From Pseudomonadota bacterium (GTDB lineage: Bacteria > BMS3Abin14): a stretch of 6,803 nt of DNA. The stretch's first letter is position 1, and every line of letters begins with the position of its first letter. The notes below the pieces were generated by a model that worked only from the letters and a program-made list of their open reading frames with translations, was not told the DNA's origin and did no database searches. Below are positions 1-6,714 of the stretch, in pieces. Both the position numbers and the translations under genes were made by a program. Where the stretch lies: the NCBI GenBank assembly GCA_003229755.1, contig QIFJ01000019.1, positions 1 to 6,803 on the forward strand, read 5' to 3'.

Positions 1-36
1 TTTAACAGTGATTCATCCTGTGCCAGGGTGGAAAAA

Positions 37-41
37 AGGAG
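37..41 (+). promoter_or_regulatory. Ribosome binding site of guaB
   Basis: An AGGAG core sits 6 nt before the ATG at 48, in an A-rich context that should be poorly structured. It supports the chosen guaB start. The 36 bases before it hold no recognisable gene or clear promoter, and the window begins too close to the gene to judge what lies upstream. Confidence 0.85.
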
Positions 42-47
42 CAAAAA

Positions 48-1520
48 ATGCTGCCTGAAAAGCTTAAACAGGGGCTGACATTCGACGATGTCCTTCTCCT
101 CCCTGCCAAATCCGGAATTGTGCCTTCCGATGTAAATCTCGACACTCAGCTTTCGCGCAATATAGACCTCAAAATACCCCTTCTGTCAGCAGCAATGGAT
201 ACTGTTACTGAATCCAGGACAGCCATAGCGATGGCACAGGAGGGCGGTATCGGGATTATCCACAAGAATATGGAGGTGGCCACGCAGGCAAGCGAAGTGG
301 ACAAGGTCAAGAAGTCCGAAAGCGGCATGATCGTCGATCCCATTACCATGCATCCTGACCAGAAGATCCACGAAGCTCTAGAACAGATGAAGAAATACAG
401 GATCTCGGGGCTGCCGATCACGGCAGATGGTAAAAAGGGGGGCAAACTTGTGGGGATCCTTACAAACAGGGATCTCAGGTTCGAAACGCAGCTTGATCGG
501 AAAGTGTCTGAAGTCATGACAAAGGAGAACCTGGTAACAGTATCTGAGGGTAACCTGGAGAGCGCAAAAAGCCTTCTGCATGAACACCGTATTGAGAAAC
601 TCCTGGTAGTGGATGACGATTACAGGCTTACCGGACTCATTACTATCAAGGATATTGAGAAATCCCGTAAATACCCCAATGCCTGCAAGGATACAATGGG
701 CCGGCTCCGCGTGGGGGCTGCTGTTGGTGTTGGCGAGGACCTTGACGAGAGGACGCAGGCGCTTGTGGCATCCGGCGTAGATCTTCTCTGCGTAGATACG
801 GCCCATGGCCACTCTGATGGGGTGATCAGGGCGGTTAAAGCCCTCAAGGATCGTTTTGGCGATATGGAGATCATGGCCGGTAATGTGGCCACTGAGGAAG
901 GAACGAAAGCCCTTGTCGATGCCGGGGCAGATGCCGTAAAAATAGGGGTAGGTCCTGGATCTATCTGTACGACACGCATCGTCTCCGGCGTTGGTGTGCC
1001 ACAGGTCTCGGCTATAAATGAATGTGCCAGGGCTGTTGAGGGGACCGGAGTGCCCATTGTGGCGGACGGTGGAATAAAGTTCTCCGGTGATATCGTAAAG
1101 GCAATAGCTGCAGGAGCCCACTCGGTCATGATCGGGAGTCTGTTTGCTGGTACAGATGAGAGTCCGGGAGAGCTGGTCCTGTTTCAAGGCCGCTCCTACA
1201 AGGTATACCGGGGCATGGGGTCACTGGAGGCCATGAAGCAGGGGAGCGGCGACCGCTACTTCCAGGATCCTGACGCCTTGGATGGCAAGCTGGTTCCTGA
1301 GGGCATCGAGGGGCGAGTACCTCACAGGGGCCTGCTATCGGCAACTGTTTTCCAGCTCATAGGGGGTCTCAGATCTGGCATGGGATATACAGGGAGCGGT
1401 GACCTGGAGGCCCTGAGGAAGGACACCAAATTCGTGAGAATAACAGCCGCCGGCCTAAAGGAAAGCCACGTACATGATGTTATAATCACTAAGGAAGCCC
1501 CCAATTACTGGCTTGAATAG
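48..1520 (+). CDS. guaB: Inosine-5'-monophosphate dehydrogenase (IMPDH)
   Basis: This cytosolic enzyme oxidises IMP to XMP with NAD+ and water, the committed step of guanine nucleotide synthesis. The 490-residue protein has the usual bacterial length (E. coli about 488). It opens with the FDDVLLLPA signature of the (beta/alpha)8 barrel. The barrel is interrupted at about residues 95-205 by two CBS domains (Bateman module), including VGILTNRDLR and LTGLITIKDI. The catalytic loop GPGSICTTR places the nucleophile at Cys307, and its glycines belong to the K+ site. Also present are VDTAHGHS (249-256, NAD-contacting Asp250), GNVAT (278-282), ADGGI (339-343), YRGMGS (387-392, IMP phosphate region) and the flap pair Arg403-Tyr404 in GDRYFQ, which activates water. 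The C-terminus ends normally. The Bateman module is known in this family to bind purine nucleotides and tune activity or assembly; that role here is inferred. The next gene, guaA, performs the following pathway step. One mild oddity is GRVPHRG at 422-428, where I would expect Tyr rather than His426. Identification is secure. Confidence 0.98.
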   Translation: MLPEKLKQGLTFDDVLLLPAKSGIVPSDVNLDTQLSRNIDLKIPLLSAAMDTVTESRTAIAMAQEGGIGIIHKNMEVATQASEVDKVKKSESGMIVDPITMHPDQKIHEALEQMKKYRISGLPITADGKKGGKLVGILTNRDLRFETQLDRKVSEVMTKENLVTVSEGNLESAKSLLHEHRIEKLLVVDDDYRLTGLITIKDIEKSRKYPNACKDTMGRLRVGAAVGVGEDLDERTQALVASGVDLLCVDTAHGHSDGVIRAVKALKDRFGDMEIMAGNVATEEGTKALVDAGADAVKIGVGPGSICTTRIVSGVGVPQVSAINECARAVEGTGVPIVADGGIKFSGDIVKAIAAGAHSVMIGSLFAGTDESPGELVLFQGRSYKVYRGMGSLEAMKQGSGDRYFQDPDALDGKLVPEGIEGRVPHRGLLSATVFQLIGGLRSGMGYTGSGDLEALRKDTKFVRITAAGLKESHVHDVIITKEAPNYWLE

Positions 1521-1533
1521 TAATCAAGAGCGA

Positions 1534-1561
1534 GTTTCGGGTCTCGAGTTTCGGGTTTCGC
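1534..1561 (+). repeat. Tandem degenerate heptad repeat, GTTTCGG type
   Basis: Four consecutive 7-nt units read gtttcgg (1534-1540), gtctcga (1541-1547), gtttcgg (1548-1554) and gtttcgc (1555-1561). A perfect 11-bp direct repeat, cgagtttcggg, at 1531-1541 and 1545-1555 shows the 14-nt (two-unit) spacing. The array lies just after the guaB stop and is not coding. Its period and G/T-rich strand bias separate it from the flanking genes. I have an unverified impression that similar motifs recur between genes in deltaproteobacterial genomes. Function is unknown. Confidence 0.75.
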
Positions 1562-1602
1562 GTCAATAAAAAAGTCATCCTTGAAGCATGAAACTTGAAA
1601 CC
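1540..1602 (+). other. Imperfect inverted repeat / potential stem-loop between guaB and guaA
   Basis: The arm 1540-1552 (ggtctcgagtttc) pairs with 1590-1602 (gaaacttgaaacc). This gives 11 Watson-Crick pairs, one G-U pair (1546 with 1596) and one mismatch (1543 with 1599), around a 37-nt loop. Because both arms are heptad repeats, several shifted pairings are also possible. No T-tract follows the right arm, so this does not look like a standard intrinsic terminator. It could slow or modulate transcription into guaA, protect an mRNA end, or simply be a dispersed repeat. The pairing is seen directly; any role is inference. Confidence 0.5.
1581..1601 (-). repeat. Inverted block of the same heptad repeat
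   Basis: Read on the minus strand from 1601 down to 1581, three 7-nt units appear: gtttcaa, gtttcat and gcttcaa. They share the GTTTC core and the 7-nt phase of the block at 1534-1561 but run in the opposite orientation. The unit cttgaa therefore recurs on the plus strand at 1580 and 1594, exactly 14 nt apart. The two blocks are separated by about 19 nt that include an A-rich run (1566-1573). Confidence 0.65.
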
Positions 1603-1641
1603 AGGTGAATAATCCATAACAAATTCTCAAATAGCTCATCT

Positions 1642-1646
1642 GGAGG
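1642..1646 (+). promoter_or_regulatory. Ribosome binding site of guaA, fixing a TTG start
   Basis: A strong GGAGG core lies 7 nt before the TTG at 1654. There is no in-frame ATG or GTG between it and the conserved ILDFGSQ region of GuaA, so this site decides the unusual start. Confidence 0.85.
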
Positions 1647-1653
1647 TCCATCC

Positions 1654-3222
1654 TTGACCGAAGTTGATATTCATAAAGAAAAGGTACTGATCCTCGATTT
1701 CGGGAGCCAGTACACCCAGCTCATAGCCCGTCGGGTAAGGGAACTTAAGGTCTACTGTGAGATCATGCCATGTACCGTCGACCTTGAGAAAATAAGAGAA
1801 TTCCGTCCCAAGGGGATCATACTCTCAGGGGGGCCTGCGAGTGTCCTGGATGAGGGTGCGCCCCTGCTGGAAAAGGAAGTCTTCGAACTGGATGTGCCCA
1901 TCCTGGGTATCTGTTACGGTTTGCAGCTTCTCACGCATCTCCTGGGAGGTGTGGTCAGCAAGGCCGCAAAAAGGGAATATGGATCGGCCACCCTTCAGAT
2001 TGATGATAACGAGGATCTGTTCTCGGGATTCGCTACCGGTACTAAAAACCGGACCAAGGTCTGGATGAGCCACGGTGACAGGATAGAATCACCTCCTGAT
2101 GGGTTTACGCCGTTGGCCCACACAGACAATTCACCTGTGGCTGCCATGAAAAATGTAGCATCGAAAATTTTCGCGGTACAGTTTCACCCGGAAGTTGTTC
2201 ATACACCCAGGGGCAAGGAGATCCTGGAGAATTTCCTCTTCAAGATCTGCGGCCTGTCACCACTCTGGACAGCTCGTTCCTACATAGATATGGCAGTTGA
2301 GCAGATCAGACAAACAGTCGGTGAAGACGGCAGGATCCTGTGCGCCCTTTCGGGAGGTGTAGACTCATCCGTGGTAGCTGTTTTAATTCACCGGGCGATC
2401 GGAGACCGGCTCACCTGTGTTTTTGTAGACAATGGTTTAATGCGAAAAGGTGAAGTTGAGAGGGTAAAGACTGTCTTTACGGATTACTTTCATATTCCGC
2501 TGGTGGTTGTAAGCGCGGCAGGTCCTTTCGTAGATAAGCTAAAAGGAGTTACCGATCCTGAAGAGAAGAGAGTCATCATCGGAAACGTGTTCATAGACAT
2601 TTTCGAAAAGGAAGCCGAAAAACTCGGCGACATCAAATACCTGGCCCAGGGAACCCTTTACCCTGACGTTATTGAGAGCGTCTCTTTCAAGGGCCCGTCG
2701 GCTACTATCAAGACCCATCACAATGTAGGCGGTCTGCCTGATGTGATGAACCTGGAGCTTATTGAACCCCTCCGGGAGCTTTTCAAAGATGAGGTGAGGG
2801 AAGTCGGAAAAGAGCTGGGCATGCCGGACGAGATCGTTATGAGACATCCCTTCCCTGGTCCCGGGCTCGGGATAAGGATCCTGGGCGAAGTAACCAACGA
2901 AAGGCTGGAGGTGCTCAGAGAGGCAGACGCAATAATGCGTGAGGAAATAAGGGCTTCAGGCCTGCATGACACTATCTGGCAGGCCCTTGCGGTTCTGCTG
3001 CCCACAAAAACGGTGGGTGTAATGGGAGATGAGAGGACTTACGAGAACGTAGTAGCGATCAGGGCGGTTCACAGCCTGGACGGTATGACGGCTGACTGGG
3101 TCAAGCTCCCCTACGATCTGCTTGGGCGCATTTCCAACAGGATCATAAACGAGGTTCGCGGGGTGAACAGGGTTGTCTATGATGTCAGTTCAAAACCCCC
3201 AGCGACAATTGAGTGGGAGTGA
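1654..3222 (+). CDS. guaA: GMP synthase (glutamine-hydrolysing)
   Basis: This cytosolic enzyme converts XMP, glutamine and ATP to GMP, glutamate, AMP and pyrophosphate, completing the branch begun by the upstream guaB. At 522 residues it matches the single-chain bacterial form (E. coli 525). The N-terminal class I glutamine amidotransferase domain (about 10-200) starts at ILDFGSQYTQLIARRVRE. It carries the triad Cys87 (GICYG), His178 and Glu180 (QFHPE). The ATP-pyrophosphatase domain follows with the P-loop-like SGGVDSS (233-239), FVDNGLMRKGE and GTLYPDVIES (333-342). The C-terminal dimerisation and XMP-binding domain has THHNVGGLP, RHPFPGPGLGIRILGE and the conserved end KPPATIEWE. Translation begins at TTG 1654: the first in-frame Met codon is about 38 codons on, inside the amidotransferase domain. 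A 133-nt gap with inverted heptad repeats separates it from guaB, so it may be read through from guaB or have its own promoter, for which I see no convincing boxes. dnaE starts 9 nt after its stop. Identification is secure. Confidence 0.98.
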   Translation: MTEVDIHKEKVLILDFGSQYTQLIARRVRELKVYCEIMPCTVDLEKIREFRPKGIILSGGPASVLDEGAPLLEKEVFELDVPILGICYGLQLLTHLLGGVVSKAAKREYGSATLQIDDNEDLFSGFATGTKNRTKVWMSHGDRIESPPDGFTPLAHTDNSPVAAMKNVASKIFAVQFHPEVVHTPRGKEILENFLFKICGLSPLWTARSYIDMAVEQIRQTVGEDGRILCALSGGVDSSVVAVLIHRAIGDRLTCVFVDNGLMRKGEVERVKTVFTDYFHIPLVVVSAAGPFVDKLKGVTDPEEKRVIIGNVFIDIFEKEAEKLGDIKYLAQGTLYPDVIESVSFKGPSATIKTHHNVGGLPDVMNLELIEPLRELFKDEVREVGKELGMPDEIVMRHPFPGPGLGIRILGEVTNERLEVLREADAIMREEIRASGLHDTIWQALAVLLPTKTVGVMGDERTYENVVAIRAVHSLDGMTADWVKLPYDLLGRISNRIINEVRGVNRVVYDVSSKPPATIEWE

Positions 3223-3224
3223 TC
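3215..3224 (+). promoter_or_regulatory. Ribosome binding site of dnaE overlapping the guaA stop codon
   Basis: The segment gggagtgatc spans the end of guaA. GGGAG (3215-3219) is a Shine-Dalgarno core 12 nt before the ATG at 3232. GTGATC (3219-3224) would extend pairing to the usual 16S 3' tail, leaving 7 nt to the ATG. The guaA stop TGA (3220-3222) lies inside it. A ribosome terminating on guaA would sit on the dnaE initiation site, consistent with coupled translation. Which part of the segment pairs is uncertain. Confidence 0.6.
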
Positions 3225-3231
3225 TGCCGGG

Positions 3232-6200
3232 ATGAAACACGCTGATTTCGTTCATCTTCATACCCATACTTCCTACAGCCTTCTGGATGGCGCATGCCGG
3301 ATCAGCGACCTCACCCGTTTGGCTGCGGACATGCGTTTTCCAGCTCTGGCCATTACCGATCACGGTGGAATGTTCGGAGTTGTGGAGTTCTACGAAAAAG
3401 CCCTGGCTGCCGGCATAAAACCCATTATAGGCAGCGAGTTCTATGTCGCGCCCGGAAGCAGGACCGAAAGGCAGGCTGACAAGAACGGTGAAACAGCCTA
3501 TCACGTGATACTGCTTGCCAGGAACCTGGACGGCTACCACAACCTGCTCAAGCTGTCGTCCGTGGCATATCTTGACGGGTTCTATTATAAACCCAGGATC
3601 GACAGGAATATCCTTTCAAAGCACAGTGATGGAGTGATCGCCCTTTCTGCCTGCCTCAAAGGGGAGGTTGCAAGACGCCTTTCACTTGGTTTGGAAAATG
3701 AAGCTATCCAGTCGGCGGAGTGGTACAGGGATGTTTTCCCAGATTCGTATTATCTCGAACTTCAGCACAACGGCCTCGAGGAGCAGACCAGGATCAACTC
3801 CCGCCTGGCAGAGATATCTTCTGATCTGAACATACCCATAGTAGCCACCAACGATGTTCACTACCTTAAGAGGGACGACAGCCGGATGCACGATGTCCTT
3901 CTCTGCATCCAGACTGGTAAGACCGTTAACGATGAGAACAGGATGAGCATGGATTCCCAGGAGCTTCACCTGAAATCCGCCGAAGAGATGACGGCCCAGT
4001 TCGCTGATTACCCGGAAGCTCTGAAAAACACCCTGGAGATCGCAGAGCGCTGCTACCTCGAGATCCCGCTGGGAAAGACCCGGATGCCCCGCTTCGATGT
4101 GCAGGATGATATGTCCACAGAAGCTTACCTCGCCAGCGAGGTGAGAAAGGGCTTCGAGTCCAGGATGGAGGCTTTGAAGCCGAAGATCCCGGAGGACCAA
4201 TGGGAGGAAACCCTGGAGAGATACCAGAAGAGGCTGGGAACGGAGCTGGAGACCGTAACGGAGATGGGATATTCGAGCTATTTCCTGATAGTCTGGGACT
4301 TTATCCGTTTTGCCCGGGGAAGAGGTATTCCTGTGGGGCCGGGACGTGGCTCGGCTGCTGGTTCGCTTGTGGCCTACTCGCTATCCATCACAGATATCGA
4401 TCCCATCAAATATGGTCTGATTTTCGAACGTTTTCTCAACCCTGAGAGGATCAGCATGCCAGACATCGATGTTGATTTCTGTATGGACCGCAGGGATGAG
4501 GTCCTGAAGTATGTTTACGAAAAATACGGCGAGGACCGGGTGGCGCAGATCATCACCTTCGGGACTATGGCTGCGAGGGGTGCGATAAGGGACGTGGGAA
4601 GAGCACTGGATATGAGCTACGCCGAAGTGGACCGGATAGCCAAGCTCGTTCCGGATGTTCTCAATATCAAGCTGGCCAGGGCCATAGAACAGGAGCCCCA
4701 ACTAAAAAATCTTGCTGATAAGGATAAAAGGGTGGCGGAACTGCTCGAACTGGCCCTGAAGGTAGAAGGTCTTCAAAGGCATGCCTCTATCCATGCCGCA
4801 GGTGTCGTGATAAGCAGCAGCCGTCTCGACGAAAGCGTTCCTCTGTACAAGGGTACCAAAGGGGACGAGGTGATCACCCAGTTCGATATGAACGTCCTCG
4901 AGCGCATGGGGCTGGTCAAGTTTGATTTCCTGGGCCTGAGAACGCTTACGATGATCGATTATGCCCTCTCCCTTGTAAACAGGAGAAGGCAGGACGAGAA
5001 GAAAGAGGATCTCGTAATTGAAGACCTGGATCTAAACGATCCGCAGACATACGACATTCTGTCTGCGGGTGAGACCGATGGCGTATTCCAGCTTGAAAGT
5101 TCGGGGATGAAGGATCTTTTGGTGAAGATCAAGCCCACTACTTTCGAGGACCTGATAGCCCTTGTTGCCCTTTACCGGCCAGGTCCTCTGGGAAGCGGGA
5201 TGGTTACAGATTACATTGAAAGGAAACACGGACGCAAGGAGGTGGCCTATGACCTTGATGAACTGGAGACGATCCTTTCAGATACATATGGTGTAGCCGT
5301 ATACCAGGAGCAGGTGATGCAGGTCGCCCAACAGCTTGCTAATTTCAGTCTCGGGGAAGCGGATATTCTTCGCAGGGCAATGGGAAAGAAAAAACCCGAA
5401 GAGATGCAGCAGCAGCGGGAGCGCTTCATTGAAGGGTGCAAGGAGAACGGGACACCCGAACGAAAGGCGGCGGAGCAGTTTGAGAAGTTAAAGGAATTTG
5501 CCGAGTACGGTTTCAATAAGTCCCACAGCGCCGCCTATGCCCTTATCTCCTTCAGGACCGCCTATCTGAAGACCCACTATCCGTCTGAATTCATGGCGGC
5601 CCTCCTTACCAGCGAGATGGACAACTCAGACAAGGTGACTGCCCATATCGGGGTATGCAAGGAGATGGGTATAAATGTGCTTCCACCGGATATAAATGAA
5701 TCCGGCATCCAGTTCACCGTGTCCGGAGACGGGATCCGCTTCGGTCTCGGTGCTGTTAAGAACGTGGGAGTAGCCGCTCTCGAGGAAACCCTCAGGGTGA
5801 GGACCCAGGACGGTAACTTCACCAGCCTGGAGGATCTCTGTATGAGGGTCGATCTCAGAAAGGTTAACCGAAGGGTAGTCGAAAGCCTGATCAAATCGGG
5901 GGCTTTCGACGGATCTGCCGGTCACAGGGCACAGTTCCTGGCTGCCCTGGACAAAGCAATGGAAAGGGGACAGAAGGCCGCAAGGGACAGGGAGAATGGC
6001 CAGATAACCATGTTCGATGCACAGGCTGATGCCGGCGTTTCCCAAGGACTTCCCGATGTAGAGCCCTGGACCGAGCAGCAGAGGTTGACTTATGAGAAAG
6101 CAAGCCTGGGGTTCTATATCACAGGTCATCCGCTGGAAAAATACGATCACGAAATGGAACGGTACGTTACATCGGACCTGTCGCGCCTGGCTGAACTGCC

Positions 6201-6705
6201 GGATGGGGAGTCCGTCAGGGTGGCCGGTATCGTACAGAATATAAAAGAGATCAACACAAAAAAAGGCAACAGGATGGCTTTCATTACTCTTGAGGACCTT
6301 CACGGCAGTGTGGAGATTATCGTCTTTTCAGATGTTTTTAAAGAGAACTCGTCTATAATCTTTTCATCCGATCCGATCCTTGTCCAGGGGATCCTGGACG
6401 CATCCGGAGACAAACCCAAGATCAAATCGCAGAAGATGTATGACCTGGAATCCTACAGGAAAAAGGTCACAAAGGTCGTGCAGATAGATCTGACCACTAT
6501 CGGGCTTTCCCGGGAGGACCTCGATTCTCTGAAGGATGTACTGAAAAGACACGAGGGGAACTGCAGCGTCAAACTGAAGTTGACGATACCCACAAAAGCG
6601 GAAGCTTTCATCCGTCTCGGTGAGAACTTCAAGGTTTCTTCCTCGGAGGATGTAGTGCTGGAGTTAGAGGATCTCTTCGGAAGCGGAATCGTCACCTTCC
6701 AGTGA
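3232..6705 (+). CDS. dnaE: DNA polymerase III alpha subunit (DnaE1 type)
   Basis: This is the catalytic 5'-3' polymerase of the chromosomal replicase. Its 1157 residues match the full-length DnaE1 class (E. coli 1160), not the shorter DnaE2/ImuC forms. The N-terminal PHP domain (about 5-275) begins VHLHTHTSYSLLDGA. It appears to keep all nine metal ligands known from the family: His10, His12, Asp19, His44, Glu69, His91, Cys141, Asp208 and His210. The palm holds PGRGSAAGS (370-378), the catalytic aspartates 411 and 413 in PDIDVDF, and the third, Asp565, in KFDFLGLRTLT. Fingers follow, with YRPGPLGSGM and YGFNKSHSAAY (759-769). A helix-hairpin-helix region lies around 835-910. QITMF (924-928) fits the internal beta-clamp binding motif. 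An OB fold (about 994-1070, VRVAGIVQNIKEINTKKG) precedes the C-terminal domain that in this family contacts tau. There is no intein and no fused DnaQ-type exonuclease. The gene sits 9 nt after guaA and 9 nt before accA; dnaE-accA adjacency is familiar from proteobacteria. Identification is secure; PHP activity is inference. Confidence 0.98.
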   Translation: MKHADFVHLHTHTSYSLLDGACRISDLTRLAADMRFPALAITDHGGMFGVVEFYEKALAAGIKPIIGSEFYVAPGSRTERQADKNGETAYHVILLARNLDGYHNLLKLSSVAYLDGFYYKPRIDRNILSKHSDGVIALSACLKGEVARRLSLGLENEAIQSAEWYRDVFPDSYYLELQHNGLEEQTRINSRLAEISSDLNIPIVATNDVHYLKRDDSRMHDVLLCIQTGKTVNDENRMSMDSQELHLKSAEEMTAQFADYPEALKNTLEIAERCYLEIPLGKTRMPRFDVQDDMSTEAYLASEVRKGFESRMEALKPKIPEDQWEETLERYQKRLGTELETVTEMGYSSYFLIVWDFIRFARGRGIPVGPGRGSAAGSLVAYSLSITDIDPIKYGLIFERFLNPERISMPDIDVDFCMDRRDEVLKYVYEKYGEDRVAQIITFGTMAARGAIRDVGRALDMSYAEVDRIAKLVPDVLNIKLARAIEQEPQLKNLADKDKRVAELLELALKVEGLQRHASIHAAGVVISSSRLDESVPLYKGTKGDEVITQFDMNVLERMGLVKFDFLGLRTLTMIDYALSLVNRRRQDEKKEDLVIEDLDLNDPQTYDILSAGETDGVFQLESSGMKDLLVKIKPTTFEDLIALVALYRPGPLGSGMVTDYIERKHGRKEVAYDLDELETILSDTYGVAVYQEQVMQVAQQLANFSLGEADILRRAMGKKKPEEMQQQRERFIEGCKENGTPERKAAEQFEKLKEFAEYGFNKSHSAAYALISFRTAYLKTHYPSEFMAALLTSEMDNSDKVTAHIGVCKEMGINVLPPDINESGIQFTVSGDGIRFGLGAVKNVGVAALEETLRVRTQDGNFTSLEDLCMRVDLRKVNRRVVESLIKSGAFDGSAGHRAQFLAALDKAMERGQKAARDRENGQITMFDAQADAGVSQGLPDVEPWTEQQRLTYEKASLGFYITGHPLEKYDHEMERYVTSDLSRLAELPDGESVRVAGIVQNIKEINTKKGNRMAFITLEDLHGSVEIIVFSDVFKENSSIIFSSDPILVQGILDASGDKPKIKSQKMYDLESYRKKVTKVVQIDLTTIGLSREDLDSLKDVLKRHEGNCSVKLKLTIPTKAEAFIRLGENFKVSSSEDVVLELEDLFGSGIVTFQ

Positions 6706-6709
6706 GGAG
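6704..6709 (+). promoter_or_regulatory. Ribosome binding site of accA overlapping the dnaE stop codon
   Basis: GAGGAG lies 5 nt before the ATG at 6715, and its first two bases are the last two of the dnaE TGA stop (6703-6705). The overlap points to translation of accA on the same message, coupled to dnaE. Confidence 0.8.
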
Positions 6710-6714
6710 TTAAT

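Noticed and set aside
378..1187. A 269-codon open frame on the minus strand inside guaB
   Set aside because: It lies wholly opposite a fully conserved gene, its translation shows no recognisable family, and it has the mixed Cys/His/Pro/Ser-rich composition typical of antisense shadows.
1540..1602. Intrinsic terminator after guaB
   Set aside because: The stem is imperfect with a 37-nt loop, and no T-tract follows the right arm on the + strand. The A-rich run at 1566-1573 is inside the loop, and on the minus strand it is not preceded by a convincing compact hairpin.
1531..1602. CRISPR array
   Set aside because: The units are 7 nt long with no unique spacers and degenerate copies, which does not fit any CRISPR repeat-spacer pattern.
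1595..1623. Sigma-70 promoter for guaA (TTGAAA at 1595-1600, or AATAAT at 1608-1613)
   Set aside because: No pair of boxes has acceptable spacing: TTGAAA has no -10 match 16-18 nt downstream, and AATAAT has no -35 partner at that distance. The TTGAAA is also simply part of the heptad repeat.
1521..1653. Purine or other riboswitch controlling guaA
   Set aside because: The gap is short and dominated by the heptad repeat. I could not recognise conserved core bases of a purine-type aptamer.
4339..4926. Intein at the DnaE active site
   Set aside because: DnaE is a known intein host, but the reading frame runs continuously through the catalytic motifs at normal length, with no inserted block.
5626..6303. 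A 225-codon open frame on the minus strand inside dnaE, with a similar 172-codon frame at 3682-4200
   Set aside because: Both are opposite intact DnaE coding sequence, have no recognisable domain, and are explained by codon bias of the real gene.
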